Positions 7,866-15,906 of a stretch of DNA of 23,848 bases are shown here, piece after piece; position 1 is the first letter of the stretch, and the number at the start of each line of letters is the position of its first letter. The DNA is taken from positions 1-23,848 of the forward strand of contig JACVSD010000015.1 of NCBI GenBank assembly GCA_014534095.1, in the 5' to 3' direction. A program made the position numbers and the translations under genes. This DNA is from Nitrospiraceae bacterium (GTDB lineage: Bacteria > Nitrospirota > Nitrospiria > Nitrospirales > Nitrospiraceae). A model generated the notes under the pieces. The model had not been told where the DNA came from. It saw only the letters and a program-made list of their open reading frames with translations, and ran no database searches.

Positions 7866-7878
7866 TTCAGATCGGCAA
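7849..7878 (-). promoter_or_regulatory. Likely promoter of fdx
   Basis: On the minus strand a perfect -10 TATAAT (7854-7849) lies 18 bp from a TTGCCG box (7878-7873, 4 of 6). It would give a leader of about 90 bases before the fdx ATG at 7750. The -10 is inside the spacer of the inverted repeat, and the third half-site overlaps the -35. Confidence 0.55.
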
Positions 7879-7884
7879 TAGGCA

Positions 7885-8358
7885 ATGCTTAAGATATCAA
7901 AAAAAGCCGACTACGCGCTCATGGCTCTCCAGCATATCGCGTCGGTTCAGTTTGGCGATGTCACCCCCGGCCGCGTGGTCAATACCAAAGAGATCGCCGA
8001 AGAGTACAACATTCCCGTCGAACTGCTCGCGAAGGTCCTGCAGACGCTCGCCAAAAACGGGCTCATTGAAAGTCATAACGGACCTAAGGGAGGCTATGTG
8101 CTGGCCCGGAAAGCTCAGGAAATTACGATCGCTCAAATTCTGGAAGGTATAGAAGGCCCCTTGGGAATTACGGATTGCTCGCATGAGAAAGAGGGAGACC
8201 TCTGTCTCCAGCGTGAACACTGCAACATCCGCACACCGCTGCTCAAGGTCCAAGACAGCATTTACCAACTGCTGAACAATATGACACTGCAAGACATGAT
8301 GGGTGGCACGCCCCTCATAACCATTCAGTCTTCCACGGGACAAGGAGTCGCACGATGA
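7885..8358 (+). CDS. iscR: Rrf2-family Fe-S cluster regulator IscR
   Basis: A 157-aa winged-helix regulator that heads the isc operon. In its family a [2Fe-2S] cluster controls binding to isc promoters and gives feedback on cluster supply. The N-terminal DNA-binding domain (1-75) has the Rrf2 signatures [14 protein letters not shown] and [13 protein letters not shown], with a recognition helix in the [19 protein letters not shown] region. The three cluster cysteines are C98, C107 and C113. The first gap is 8 residues, not the 5 of E. coli IscR (C92, C98, C104), and the His found three residues after the last Cys in E. coli is Arg here. H112 or another residue may be the fourth ligand. The stop overlaps the iscS start as ATGA. 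The ribosome binding site is weak. Confidence 0.92.
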   Translation: MLKISKKADYALMALQHIASVQFGDVTPGRVVNTKEIAEEYNIPVELLAKVLQTLAKNGLIESHNGPKGGYVLARKAQEITIAQILEGIEGPLGITDCSHEKEGDLCLQREHCNIRTPLLKVQDSIYQLLNNMTLQDMMGGTPLITIQSSTGQGVAR

Positions 8359-9572
8359 AGCTGCCAATCTTCCTGGACAATCACTCAACCACTCCCATGG
8401 ATCCGCGAGTGCTGGAGGCGATGCTTCCTTACTTCGTCGAAAAATTTGGGAACGCCGCCAGCCGCAACCATGCATTCGGCTGGGCAGCCGAAGAAGCCGT
8501 GGAGCACGCGCGAAAACAGATCGCCAAGCTGATCAAAGCCGACTCGAAAGAGATCATTTTCACCAGCGGCGCGACGGAATCCGACAATCTGGCGCTCAAG
8601 GGTGTCCTCGAAATGTACAAAGAAAAGGGGACGCATATCATCACCTCTTCAACGGAACATCGCGCCGTCCTCGATACCGCGAAGGCGCTCGAAGGCAAAG
8701 GGCTGGCCACCGTCACGTATCTCCCAGTCGACAAGCAGGGAATGGTGCAACCTGAAGACGTAAGAAAGGCCATTACCGATAAAACCATCCTAATTTCCGT
8801 CATGCTGGCCAACAATGAGATCGGGACGATTAATCCGGTCCGGGAGATTGGCAAAATCGCGAAGGAGAAGGGCGTGCTGTTTCATTGCGACGCCGCCCAA
8901 GGCGTGGGGAAAATTCCCGTCGATGTGCAGGACATGGGTATCGATCTCCTGTCGTTTTCGGCCCATAAAATGTACGGGCCCAAGGGCGTCGGCGCCCTCT
9001 ATGTCCGAAAAAAGAACCCACGGGTGCGTATCGTCGCGCAGATCGACGGCGGCGGACATGAGCGCGGCATGCGATCCGGCACGCTTCCGGTTCCTCTCAT
9101 CGTGGGATTCGGCAAGGCTTGCGAACTCTGTGAGCAGGAGATGCCTGCGGAATCGGCCCGTTTGGGCGCCATGCGCGACCGCATGCAGGCTGAAATCATG
9201 AAAGCCTTGGAGGAAAGCTACCTCAATGGGCATCCGACGAACCGGTTGCCCGGCAACCTCAACATATCGTTTGCTTACGTTGAGGGGGAATCCCTGCTCA
9301 TGGGCATGAAAGAAATTGCCCTCTCGTCCGGTTCAGCCTGTACGTCGGCGACCTTGGAGCCGTCGTATGTGCTTCGGGCGTTGGGAGTGGGGACGGAACT
9401 CGCGCACTCCTCCATTCGCTTCGGACTGGGGCGCTTTAACACCGATGAGGAAGTTGATTACACGATTAAGAAGGTTATAGAGATCGTGAACAAGCTCCGT
9501 GATATGTCGCCGCTCTACGAAATGGCAAAGGAAGGTATCGATTTGAAATCCGTGCAGTGGGCGGCCCACTGA
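8355..9572 (+). CDS. iscS: Cysteine desulfurase IscS
   Basis: A PLP enzyme that converts L-cysteine to alanine and passes the sulfur as persulfide to IscU and other acceptors. At 405 aa it matches E. coli IscS (404). The motifs are [12 protein letters not shown]104 in STEHRAVL (stacks on PLP), H177-C-D-A-A-Q (PLP aspartate), and the Schiff-base lysine K205 in [12 protein letters not shown]. The catalytic C329 sits in the long flexible loop of group I enzymes, [21 protein letters not shown]. The C terminus VQWAAH fits the IscU-contact tail. Its start overlaps iscR by 4 bases, with AAGGAG 8 bases upstream, so the two are translationally coupled. Confidence 0.98.
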   Translation: MKLPIFLDNHSTTPMDPRVLEAMLPYFVEKFGNAASRNHAFGWAAEEAVEHARKQIAKLIKADSKEIIFTSGATESDNLALKGVLEMYKEKGTHIITSSTEHRAVLDTAKALEGKGLATVTYLPVDKQGMVQPEDVRKAITDKTILISVMLANNEIGTINPVREIGKIAKEKGVLFHCDAAQGVGKIPVDVQDMGIDLLSFSAHKMYGPKGVGALYVRKKNPRVRIVAQIDGGGHERGMRSGTLPVPLIVGFGKACELCEQEMPAESARLGAMRDRMQAEIMKALEESYLNGHPTNRLPGNLNISFAYVEGESLLMGMKEIALSSGSACTSATLEPSYVLRALGVGTELAHSSIRFGLGRFNTDEEVDYTIKKVIEIVNKLRDMSPLYEMAKEGIDLKSVQWAAH

Positions 9573-9599
9573 CCAAGATAGCCAACGAGGAGGATAACC

Positions 9600-9998
9600 A
9601 TGGCCTATAGCGACAAAGTCGTCGATCATTTCAACAATCCCCGGAACATGGGCAGCTTTAAGAAGGACGATGCGGATGTCGGCACAGGCATTGTCGGCGC
9701 CCCTGAGTGCGGCGACGTGATGAAGCTGCAGATCAAGGTGCAGAATGACACCATCGTCGACGCCAAGTTCAAGACATTCGGGTGCGGCTCGGCGATCGCC
9801 AGTTCAAGCCTGGCCACAGAGTGGCTCAAAGGCAAGACGCTGGAAGAAGCCCAAAAGATCAAGAATACCGATATTGTGCAGGAGCTGAATCTTCCGCCCG
9901 TCAAGATCCATTGTTCGGTATTGGCGGAAGACGCCATCAAAGCCGCTCTGGCCGACTACCAAAAGAAGGCCGACGGGGAGCCGATCGAGACCAAGTAA
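9600..9998 (+). CDS. iscU: Fe-S cluster scaffold IscU
   Basis: A 132-aa scaffold on which clusters are built from IscS sulfur and iron before transfer. The ligand cysteines are C37 (in GAPECGDV, with D39), C62 (in GCGSAIASSS) and C105 (in KIHCS). The chaperone motif LPPVK (98-102), recognised by HscA, is present. A strong ribosome binding site GAGGAGG precedes the ATG. It lies 27 bases after iscS and 26 bases before iscA. The tail after about residue 120 is slightly longer than in E. coli. Confidence 0.98.
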   Translation: MAYSDKVVDHFNNPRNMGSFKKDDADVGTGIVGAPECGDVMKLQIKVQNDTIVDAKFKTFGCGSAIASSSLATEWLKGKTLEEAQKIKNTDIVQELNLPPVKIHCSVLAEDAIKAALADYQKKADGEPIETK

Positions 9999-10024
9999 GG
10001 CCACGGAAGTAGGAGGAAGGATTT

Positions 10025-10381
10025 ATGGAGACCCCGAATACTGAAACCCAGGCTCCGGTCATCACGCTCAGTGATGCTGCGTTGAAGGAAGTAAAGCGCC
10101 TCATTAACGTCCAGGGCCTCACCGACGGAGGACTCAGGCTGGGAGTTAAAGGCGGCGGCTGCTCCGGGTTGAGCTACACACTCAACTTCGACGAAAAGAT
10201 TGGTCAATACGACCAGGTCTATGAGTTCGACGGAGTGAAGGTGATCGTCGATGCAAAAAGCGCTATTTACCTCCAAGGCACCCAGCTGGACTTCCAAAAA
10301 GATCTCATGGGCGGCAACTTCAAGTTCGTCAATCCCAACGCCAACAAGACATGCGGCTGCGGGGAATCATTCTCGGCCTAG
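10025..10381 (+). CDS. iscA: A-type Fe-S carrier IscA
   Basis: A 118-aa A-type carrier that binds and delivers Fe-S clusters or iron. The three conserved cysteines are C46 in KGGGCSGLSY, and C110 and C112 in TCGCGESFSA. N-terminal residues 1-12 are an extra acidic stretch compared with E. coli IscA (107 aa). A strong ribosome binding site AGGAGGAAGG precedes the ATG. It follows iscU in the classical isc gene order. ErpA and SufA have the same motifs, but the position next to iscU argues for IscA. Confidence 0.95.
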   Translation: METPNTETQAPVITLSDAALKEVKRLINVQGLTDGGLRLGVKGGGCSGLSYTLNFDEKIGQYDQVYEFDGVKVIVDAKSAIYLQGTQLDFQKDLMGGNFKFVNPNANKTCGCGESFSA

Positions 10382-10448
10382 CGGCTACATGCCGCCATCC
10401 TGCAGCTTTGCCGAACTGCCTCGGTCCCTGGTCAAGAGTGTAGGAAAC

Positions 10449-11162
10449 ATGGAGCCTCATACCCACAGCACCGGTGCCCGCGAACTGCAAATGGCCCGCA
10501 GCATGTGCTGGCACTGTCAGTCTGAAGTCGCGGGCGAGTATTTTTGTGATCGGTGTGTCAAGGTTCAACCGGTTTCCAAGGATACGGATTACTTTACCTG
10601 TCTCGGATTCCCCCGGCGACTGGCCCTTGATCTACAGCAATTGGAGGCGAAGTTCTACCAGTTGAGCCGCGCCTTTCATCCCGACTTTTATCAAGCGAAG
10701 AGCCCAGAGGAGCAGTCCATCAGCTTGAGTAACGCGGCGACCCTCAACACCGCTTATCGGACCTTGCGTGATCCTATCCAACGGGCCGAATACTTGCTCG
10801 ACCTGGAAGCTGGATCAGTCAAGGACATTCGGACCTCCCCGCCGGGCGATCTCTTTGAGCAAATACTGGATCTCCAGGAGACATTGGACGACTACCGCGA
10901 GAGTCAGCGCGAGTCAGCACAGGCGGAACAGCTTCGCAAGAAACTCGTCCAAGAACGGACGTCGCTCGAGCAACGTCAACGTGACATGGAAATCCAATTG
11001 CAGCAGCTCTTCACCGAGTGGGATGCCCTTCAAGACCGCCGGGAAGCGACCGACGATAGCCGGCGCGAGCGCGAGCGGGTTCTCAAACGTATGCGGGAAC
11101 TGCTCTCCAACCGCACCTACGTCAAGAACATCGTCAACGATCTCGTTGCAACAATCGAGTAA
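10449..11162 (+). CDS. hscB: J-domain co-chaperone HscB with N-terminal zinc module
   Basis: The 237-aa J-protein that brings IscU to HscA and triggers its ATPase. Residues 18-37 hold two CxxC pairs, C20/C23 (CWHC) and C33/C36 (CDRC), a small zinc-binding module like that of eukaryotic HSC20 and absent from E. coli HscB. The J domain follows (about 46-125) with the HPD motif at 77-79 in LSRAFHPDFY, and NAATLNTAYRTLRDPIQRAEYLL matches HscB. The C-terminal part (130-237) is a long charged helix region, a likely coiled coil, and longer than usual. The open frame starts earlier, inside iscA at 10251. ATG 10449 is preceded by TAGGAA and starts just before the Cys module. An alternative is ATG 10491. 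Confidence 0.92.
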   Translation: MEPHTHSTGARELQMARSMCWHCQSEVAGEYFCDRCVKVQPVSKDTDYFTCLGFPRRLALDLQQLEAKFYQLSRAFHPDFYQAKSPEEQSISLSNAATLNTAYRTLRDPIQRAEYLLDLEAGSVKDIRTSPPGDLFEQILDLQETLDDYRESQRESAQAEQLRKKLVQERTSLEQRQRDMEIQLQQLFTEWDALQDRREATDDSRRERERVLKRMRELLSNRTYVKNIVNDLVATIE

Positions 11163-11167
11163 TCAAA

Positions 11168-12988
11168 ATGGCACGTATTGTCGGTATCGATCTCGGCACG
11201 ACCAATTCCCTCGTCGCGTTTATGGAAAAGGGCGAACCCCGTGTGATACCGGGTCGCGCAGGCCGCGCGATGGTGCCCTCCGTAGTGGCTCTGACGGATA
11301 ACGGCTTGATCGTAGGGGACGCGGCGAAGGAGCATCTGACCCGAAATCCGGAGCGAACCGTGTATTCCGTGAAGCGCTTCATGGGCAAGGGGCTAGCCGA
11401 TGTGCAGGATGAATTGGCCTATTTCCCCTACGCACTGACGGAACAGGGCGGAGTGATCCGGATCAGGCTCGGTGAAAAAAGTTACTCGCCGCCTCAGATC
11501 TCCGCCATGATCTTGAAAGAGCTCAAGCAACGAGCCGAGGCCCATCTTGGTGAAAGTATCACCAAAGCGGTCATCACAGTGCCTGCCTACTTCAACGACA
11601 GCCAGCGGCAGGCAACGAAAGACGCCGGCATGATCGCCGGGCTGGAGGTGCTGCGTATCATCAACGAGCCGACCGCCGCCTCGCTCGCCTATGGGCTGCA
11701 GCAGCGCACCCAGGGTACCATTGCCGTATACGATTTGGGCGGCGGGACGTTTGATTTGTCCATCCTCAAGCTCAAAGACGGCATCTTCGAGGTTCTCTCC
11801 ACGAACGGCGACACCCATTTAGGAGGCGACGACTTCGATCGACTGCTTACGGACCTTGTGGTCAACGACATCCGGACTCGGCAGGGAATCGATCTGATGG
11901 CTTACCCGGATCATATGCAAGCCGTCAGACTTGAGGCGGAGCAAGCCAAAATCCGGCTGTCCGACAAGGAAAGCACGGACATCAGGGTCGACCTTCCTGA
12001 AGGTAAAGGACCCTTTTCGCGCGTCCTTACCCGGACCGAGCTCGAGGCGCTGTCCGAACCACTGATCGAACGAACGATGGGACCGTGCCGGCTGGCACTG
12101 AAAGATGCCGGGCTAAGTCCGCGAGACATCGACGAAGTGGTGCTCGTCGGCGGGGCGACGCGCATGCCGCTCGTTCGCCAACGAGTGCAGGCCTTGTTTG
12201 GGAAGCGGCCGCACTGTGACCTCAATCCCGATGAAGTGGTGGCGTTGGGGGCCGCGGTGCAAGCCGATATCCTAAGCGGGGGAACAACCGACATGTTGTT
12301 GTTGGACGTCACGCCCCTCTCACTTGGAATCGAGACGATGGGTGGAGTGATGAGCAGCCTGATCAGGCGGAACACCACAATCCCCGCGAGTGCCAAAGAA
12401 ATGTTCACGACTTATGTCGACGGCCAAACCGGTGTCGACATCCATATTCTTCAAGGCGAACGCGAGTTGGTCAAAGATAACCGTAGCTTGGCGAAGTTCA
12501 GGCTCAAGATTCCTCCCCTCCCCGCGGGAGTCCCGCGCATCGAGGTCACTTTTTTAATCGATGCCAACGGCATCTTAAACGTGTCGGCTAAGGACGTGCG
12601 GACCGGAGAGATGCAATCCATCGCCGTCAAGCCATCTTACGGGCTGAGCGACGAGGAAGTGGAACGGATGATTGGCGAATCGTTCCAGTTCGCCGCCGAC
12701 GACCTCAAAGCGCGTCAACTGATTGAGGCGAGAACGGAAGCCGATGCCCTCTTATCTGCGACGGAGAAAGCGCTCAAACAAGGCGGCCATCTCGTGGAGG
12801 GTCCGGAAAAGCAGGCGATACAGCGCGCGATCACGGCGCTGCAAGCCGCCAAGTCACACACGGATCACAAACTCATCCGCACCCGCATGACGGAGCTCGA
12901 GACGGCTACCCATCATCTCGCCGAAGTGCTCATGGACACGTCTCTGAAGGAGGCGTTGCAGAATAAGAAGCTCTCCCAAATCACCTAA
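11168..12988 (+). CDS. hscA: Hsp70-type chaperone HscA
   Basis: The 606-aa DnaK-family ATPase dedicated to Fe-S assembly, which drives cluster transfer from IscU. Length is close to E. coli HscA (616). The phosphate-1 motif is GIDLGTTNSLVAF at 6-18, with INEPTAASLAYGL and phosphate-2 DLGGGTFDLSIL at 189-200. VVLVGGATRMPLVR closes the ATPase domain. The linker carries LLLDVTPLSLGIETMGG, and the substrate domain follows with NRSLAKFRLKIPPLPAG and IDANGILNVSAKD. A helical lid covers the last 110 residues. It follows hscB by 5 bases, and its position between hscB and iscX identifies it as HscA and not a general DnaK. Confidence 0.97.
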   Translation: MARIVGIDLGTTNSLVAFMEKGEPRVIPGRAGRAMVPSVVALTDNGLIVGDAAKEHLTRNPERTVYSVKRFMGKGLADVQDELAYFPYALTEQGGVIRIRLGEKSYSPPQISAMILKELKQRAEAHLGESITKAVITVPAYFNDSQRQATKDAGMIAGLEVLRIINEPTAASLAYGLQQRTQGTIAVYDLGGGTFDLSILKLKDGIFEVLSTNGDTHLGGDDFDRLLTDLVVNDIRTRQGIDLMAYPDHMQAVRLEAEQAKIRLSDKESTDIRVDLPEGKGPFSRVLTRTELEALSEPLIERTMGPCRLALKDAGLSPRDIDEVVLVGGATRMPLVRQRVQALFGKRPHCDLNPDEVVALGAAVQADILSGGTTDMLLLDVTPLSLGIETMGGVMSSLIRRNTTIPASAKEMFTTYVDGQTGVDIHILQGERELVKDNRSLAKFRLKIPPLPAGVPRIEVTFLIDANGILNVSAKDVRTGEMQSIAVKPSYGLSDEEVERMIGESFQFAADDLKARQLIEARTEADALLSATEKALKQGGHLVEGPEKQAIQRAITALQAAKSHTDHKLIRTRMTELETATHHLAEVLMDTSLKEALQNKKLSQIT

Positions 12989-13051
12989 CGGGCAAGCACA
13001 CGGGGACCCAGTTGACCGTACTCACAAAAGGATTGCCCCCCAGGAGTTCTC

Positions 13052-13264
13052 ATGGATCTAACGTGGCAGGACAAGGAAGAAATCGCGATCCGCTTAGTGG
13101 AGGCCCATCCGGATGCGGACCCGCTCACGATCCGCTTCACCGATATGCATGCATGGATAATCGCGCTGCCCGGTTTTAAGGACGACCCGAAGAAGTCCAA
13201 CGAGAAACTGTTAGAATCCATTCAGATGGCCTGGCATGAGGAATATCAAGACTCCAAGTCCTGA
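13052..13264 (+). CDS. iscX: IscX, small acidic Fe-S assembly regulator
   Basis: A 70-aa protein of the IscX (YfhJ) family, which binds IscS and iron and tunes cluster synthesis. The family core RFTDMHAWI (28-36) and the following DDPKKSNEKLLESIQMAWHEE match closely, and LTWQDKEEIAIRL matches the N terminus. Acidic patches are present as expected. A ribosome binding site AGGAG lies 8 bases before the ATG. It is the last gene of the isc operon, 63 bases after hscA, and ends 12 bases before the convergent penicillin-binding protein gene. Confidence 0.95.
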   Translation: MDLTWQDKEEIAIRLVEAHPDADPLTIRFTDMHAWIIALPGFKDDPKKSNEKLLESIQMAWHEEYQDSKS

Positions 13265-13276
13265 CCGCATGCCCAC

Positions 13277-15679
13277 CTAGAGCGCTCCCTCGCCGACGGG
13301 AGTTCCTTCCGGGATCTGGTCCATCTTATAGAAATCGGTGGGGTCAAGCCGGCGTTGCGCCGCCTGCGTGGGTTCACTGCCTTTGGCAAACAGCTCCACC
13401 GTCCCCTGTTGGGCTTCACTGTCCTGCTCTGATTCCAGGAGGCCGGTGGACGAATCGACTTTGACGAAGGTGACGCCCTCGGGAATTTCAAACGGGACGA
13501 CGGGCAGCTGATTGAGCGCCTGTTTCATGAAGGCGATCCAGATGGGCAGCGCCGCCCGAGCCCCGGTCTCACTCTCGCCCAACGATCGCCGATCATCGAA
13601 CCCGACATAAACACCTGCCACCAGATTCGGCGTCCCGCCGATAAACCACGCATTGATATAGTCGTTCGTCGTGCCGGTTTTGCCGGCCACGGGACGATTC
13701 AAAATCCTCGCTGCTTGGCCGGTCCCCTTCTGCACGACATCTTCCATCATGTTGGTAATCAGGTACGCCGTTTCTTTGGCGACGACTTCGCGAGGTTGTG
13801 GTTCCGCGGTCTGGAGCACCCGGCCAGTGCTATCTTTCACCATAGTAATGGGGAACGGATCGACCCTGGTGCCCTTATTCAAGAACACGCCATACACCGA
13901 CGTCAACTCCATGAGTCCGATCGAGGACGAACCGAGGCCCAGAGACAGATCACCGGGGAGCGGACTCGTCACTCCGATCGTGCGGGCCATGTCAATCACA
14001 TTACGGATGCCCACCTTGTCGAGCAACCGGACCGTCGCCAGGTTATGGGAATGCGTCAGGGCCTCACGGAGGCTGACCATGCCATGAAACTTCCGTCCGT
14101 AATTTTCCGGCTTCCAGACCTTGTCTTCTTCTTCCTGCTCGTAGACGACCGGCGCATCCAGAATCTGCGTCGCCGGACTCATCCCCTGGCTCATGGCCGT
14201 CGCATAGATCACGGGCTTGAAGGCGGACCCTGGTTGCCGATGCGCCTGCACGGCCCGATTGTACTCGCTACGCGTAAAATCGTAGCCGCCAACCATCGCG
14301 CGGATGGCTCCTGAACCGGGATCGATGGCAACCAAGCCGCCTTCCACAATCGGTGTTTGCTCCAGCGTGAAAGAGACCGTATCTTTGACGATCTTCTTGA
14401 CCGCCACCTCGACGACATCCCCCGGCTTCAACGTCTGTTTCAGATTGGGGTTTACAACGACATCGGCCCCGGGATCCAACCCTTTGAGTTGGCGTTTCGC
14501 CCAGGCCATGTCATCGAAAGCCAGTAGGCCCGTCACCGGTCCAACCTGGATCACATAGTGATCTTTGCCGAGCTTTAAGACAACGCCTTCTGCAAACTCG
14601 CCGACCTTCAGCGGATGGTCCAGAGGAAAAGAGCCGGGAGCCGGAAGGGTGGCGAGATCAATTTTACGCCGAGGTCCGCGCCACCCCTGCCGTTTGTCCA
14701 ATTCCCGCACGCCGGCGGCAAAGGCGGATTCGGCCGCTTTCTGCATAGGCACATTCAGCGTCGTGAAAATCTGCAGACCGCCCTTGTACACCATCGCTTC
14801 GCCATACTTCGCCATCAACAACTGGCGCACATGCTCAACAAAATACGGAGCGACATGCTCGCTCCCGGGCCGATGGAAGTTCAGCACCTCCGCCGCGGCG
14901 GCTTCACGCTCGGCCGACGTAATGAAGCCCGCTTCTTCCATACGCGACAGAACGTGCTCCTGCCGTTTCTTCGCCCGTTCATAGGCCGTAAAGGGTGAAA
15001 ACCGGTTCGGTGATTTGGGGAGGCCGGCCAGGAACGCCGACTCAGCCAACGTCAAACGGGTGACGTCTTTGCCAAAATAAGACTGGGCGGCTGATGCCAC
15101 CCCATAGGATCCTTGTCCGAAATAGATCTGGTTCAGATAGGTCTCGAGGATCTGTTCTTTGCTGGACACCGCTTCCATCTTGTACGCCAGGATCAACTCA
15201 CGGACCTTGCGATCATAGGATCGTTCGGAGGACAGAAAGAGGGAACGGGCAAGTTGCTGGGTGATGGTGCTGGCCCCCTCCACTTTCCGCCCGCCATGCC
15301 GGACATTGGTCCAGGCCGCCCGCAGAATGCCAATATAATCGAGACCGGGATGCTCGAAAAAACGGACATCCTCCGTGGCAATGACCGCCTGCTTCAATGT
15401 TTTAGGGATATCGGCGAGCGGCGTCAGAATGCGTCGCTCGATAAAGAATTGCCCGATGGGTTGCCGGTCGTCCGCATACACGGTCGTGACCAAGCTCGGC
15501 TGATAACTTTGCAGAAGGTCCAGCGAGGGCAGATCCTGTGAAAACTGCCAGATCACGGCGCCCACCGCCGTGACGCCGGCGAGACCGACCGCGCCTATTC
15601 CGACCAGCGCCACCTTCCACCATCGCCAGTGCCGGCGTGGCCGTTCTTGTATCTCAATAAACCGCTCATCGCGTGGCAT
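13277..15679 (-). CDS. mrcA: Class A penicillin-binding protein (PBP1A type)
   Basis: Bifunctional peptidoglycan synthase: a membrane-anchored glycosyltransferase that polymerises lipid II, and a transpeptidase that cross-links the strands, acting on the periplasmic side. About 800 aa. A membrane helix lies near residues 20-44. The GT51 domain has its catalytic Glu at about 103 in ATEDVRFFEH, then GASTITQQLARS and KVRELILAYKMEA. An OB-like segment lies between the two catalytic domains. The transpeptidase has the SxxK serine S485 in SAFK, SHN 544-546, and KTG at 667-669 in AGKTGTTN. ATG 15679 has AGGAG upstream, and the frame runs on to a TTG at 15751, which I do not use. It converges with iscX, 12 bases apart. 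Confidence 0.95.
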   Translation of the reverse strand: MPRDERFIEIQERPRRHWRWWKVALVGIGAVGLAGVTAVGAVIWQFSQDLPSLDLLQSYQPSLVTTVYADDRQPIGQFFIERRILTPLADIPKTLKQAVIATEDVRFFEHPGLDYIGILRAAWTNVRHGGRKVEGASTITQQLARSLFLSSERSYDRKVRELILAYKMEAVSSKEQILETYLNQIYFGQGSYGVASAAQSYFGKDVTRLTLAESAFLAGLPKSPNRFSPFTAYERAKKRQEHVLSRMEEAGFITSAEREAAAAEVLNFHRPGSEHVAPYFVEHVRQLLMAKYGEAMVYKGGLQIFTTLNVPMQKAAESAFAAGVRELDKRQGWRGPRRKIDLATLPAPGSFPLDHPLKVGEFAEGVVLKLGKDHYVIQVGPVTGLLAFDDMAWAKRQLKGLDPGADVVVNPNLKQTLKPGDVVEVAVKKIVKDTVSFTLEQTPIVEGGLVAIDPGSGAIRAMVGGYDFTRSEYNRAVQAHRQPGSAFKPVIYATAMSQGMSPATQILDAPVVYEQEEEDKVWKPENYGRKFHGMVSLREALTHSHNLATVRLLDKVGIRNVIDMARTIGVTSPLPGDLSLGLGSSSIGLMELTSVYGVFLNKGTRVDPFPITMVKDSTGRVLQTAEPQPREVVAKETAYLITNMMEDVVQKGTGQAARILNRPVAGKTGTTNDYINAWFIGGTPNLVAGVYVGFDDRRSLGESETGARAALPIWIAFMKQALNQLPVVPFEIPEGVTFVKVDSSTGLLESEQDSEAQQGTVELFAKGSEPTQAAQRRLDPTDFYKMDQIPEGTPVGEGAL

Positions 15680-15906
15680 CCGGATACGGCTCCTGTTTTG
15701 GAATTCGGCAGGTGCGGGGTGGCGAACCAACCTTACAATGCATCCCCCCAAAACTCAAGCTACGGCCTTCTATACCCCTGCCTACCGTTGTGTCCCTCAA
15801 GATTCTGAGAAACGTGCCGAAGACAGACTTTGAACGACATCCTCATCGAGACAACACCGCCACATAGCGGGCGACCTCCAGCGCCATACAGTCGGAGAAG
15901 GCAAGC

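Noticed and set aside
10251..10448. Upstream extension of the hscB frame into iscA
   Set aside because: The extension overlaps the conserved iscA C terminus and reads as low-complexity Ser/Pro. ATG 10449 has a ribosome binding site and starts just before the zinc module.
10768..11301. 177-codon plus-strand frame overlapping hscB and hscA
   Set aside because: It is an alternative frame over hscB, rich in Ser/Arg/Asn, without domains and crossing two well-supported genes.
15680..15751. TTG start for the penicillin-binding protein 24 codons upstream
   Set aside because: ATG 15679 has AGGAG at suitable spacing and gives the normal short cytoplasmic tail before the membrane helix.
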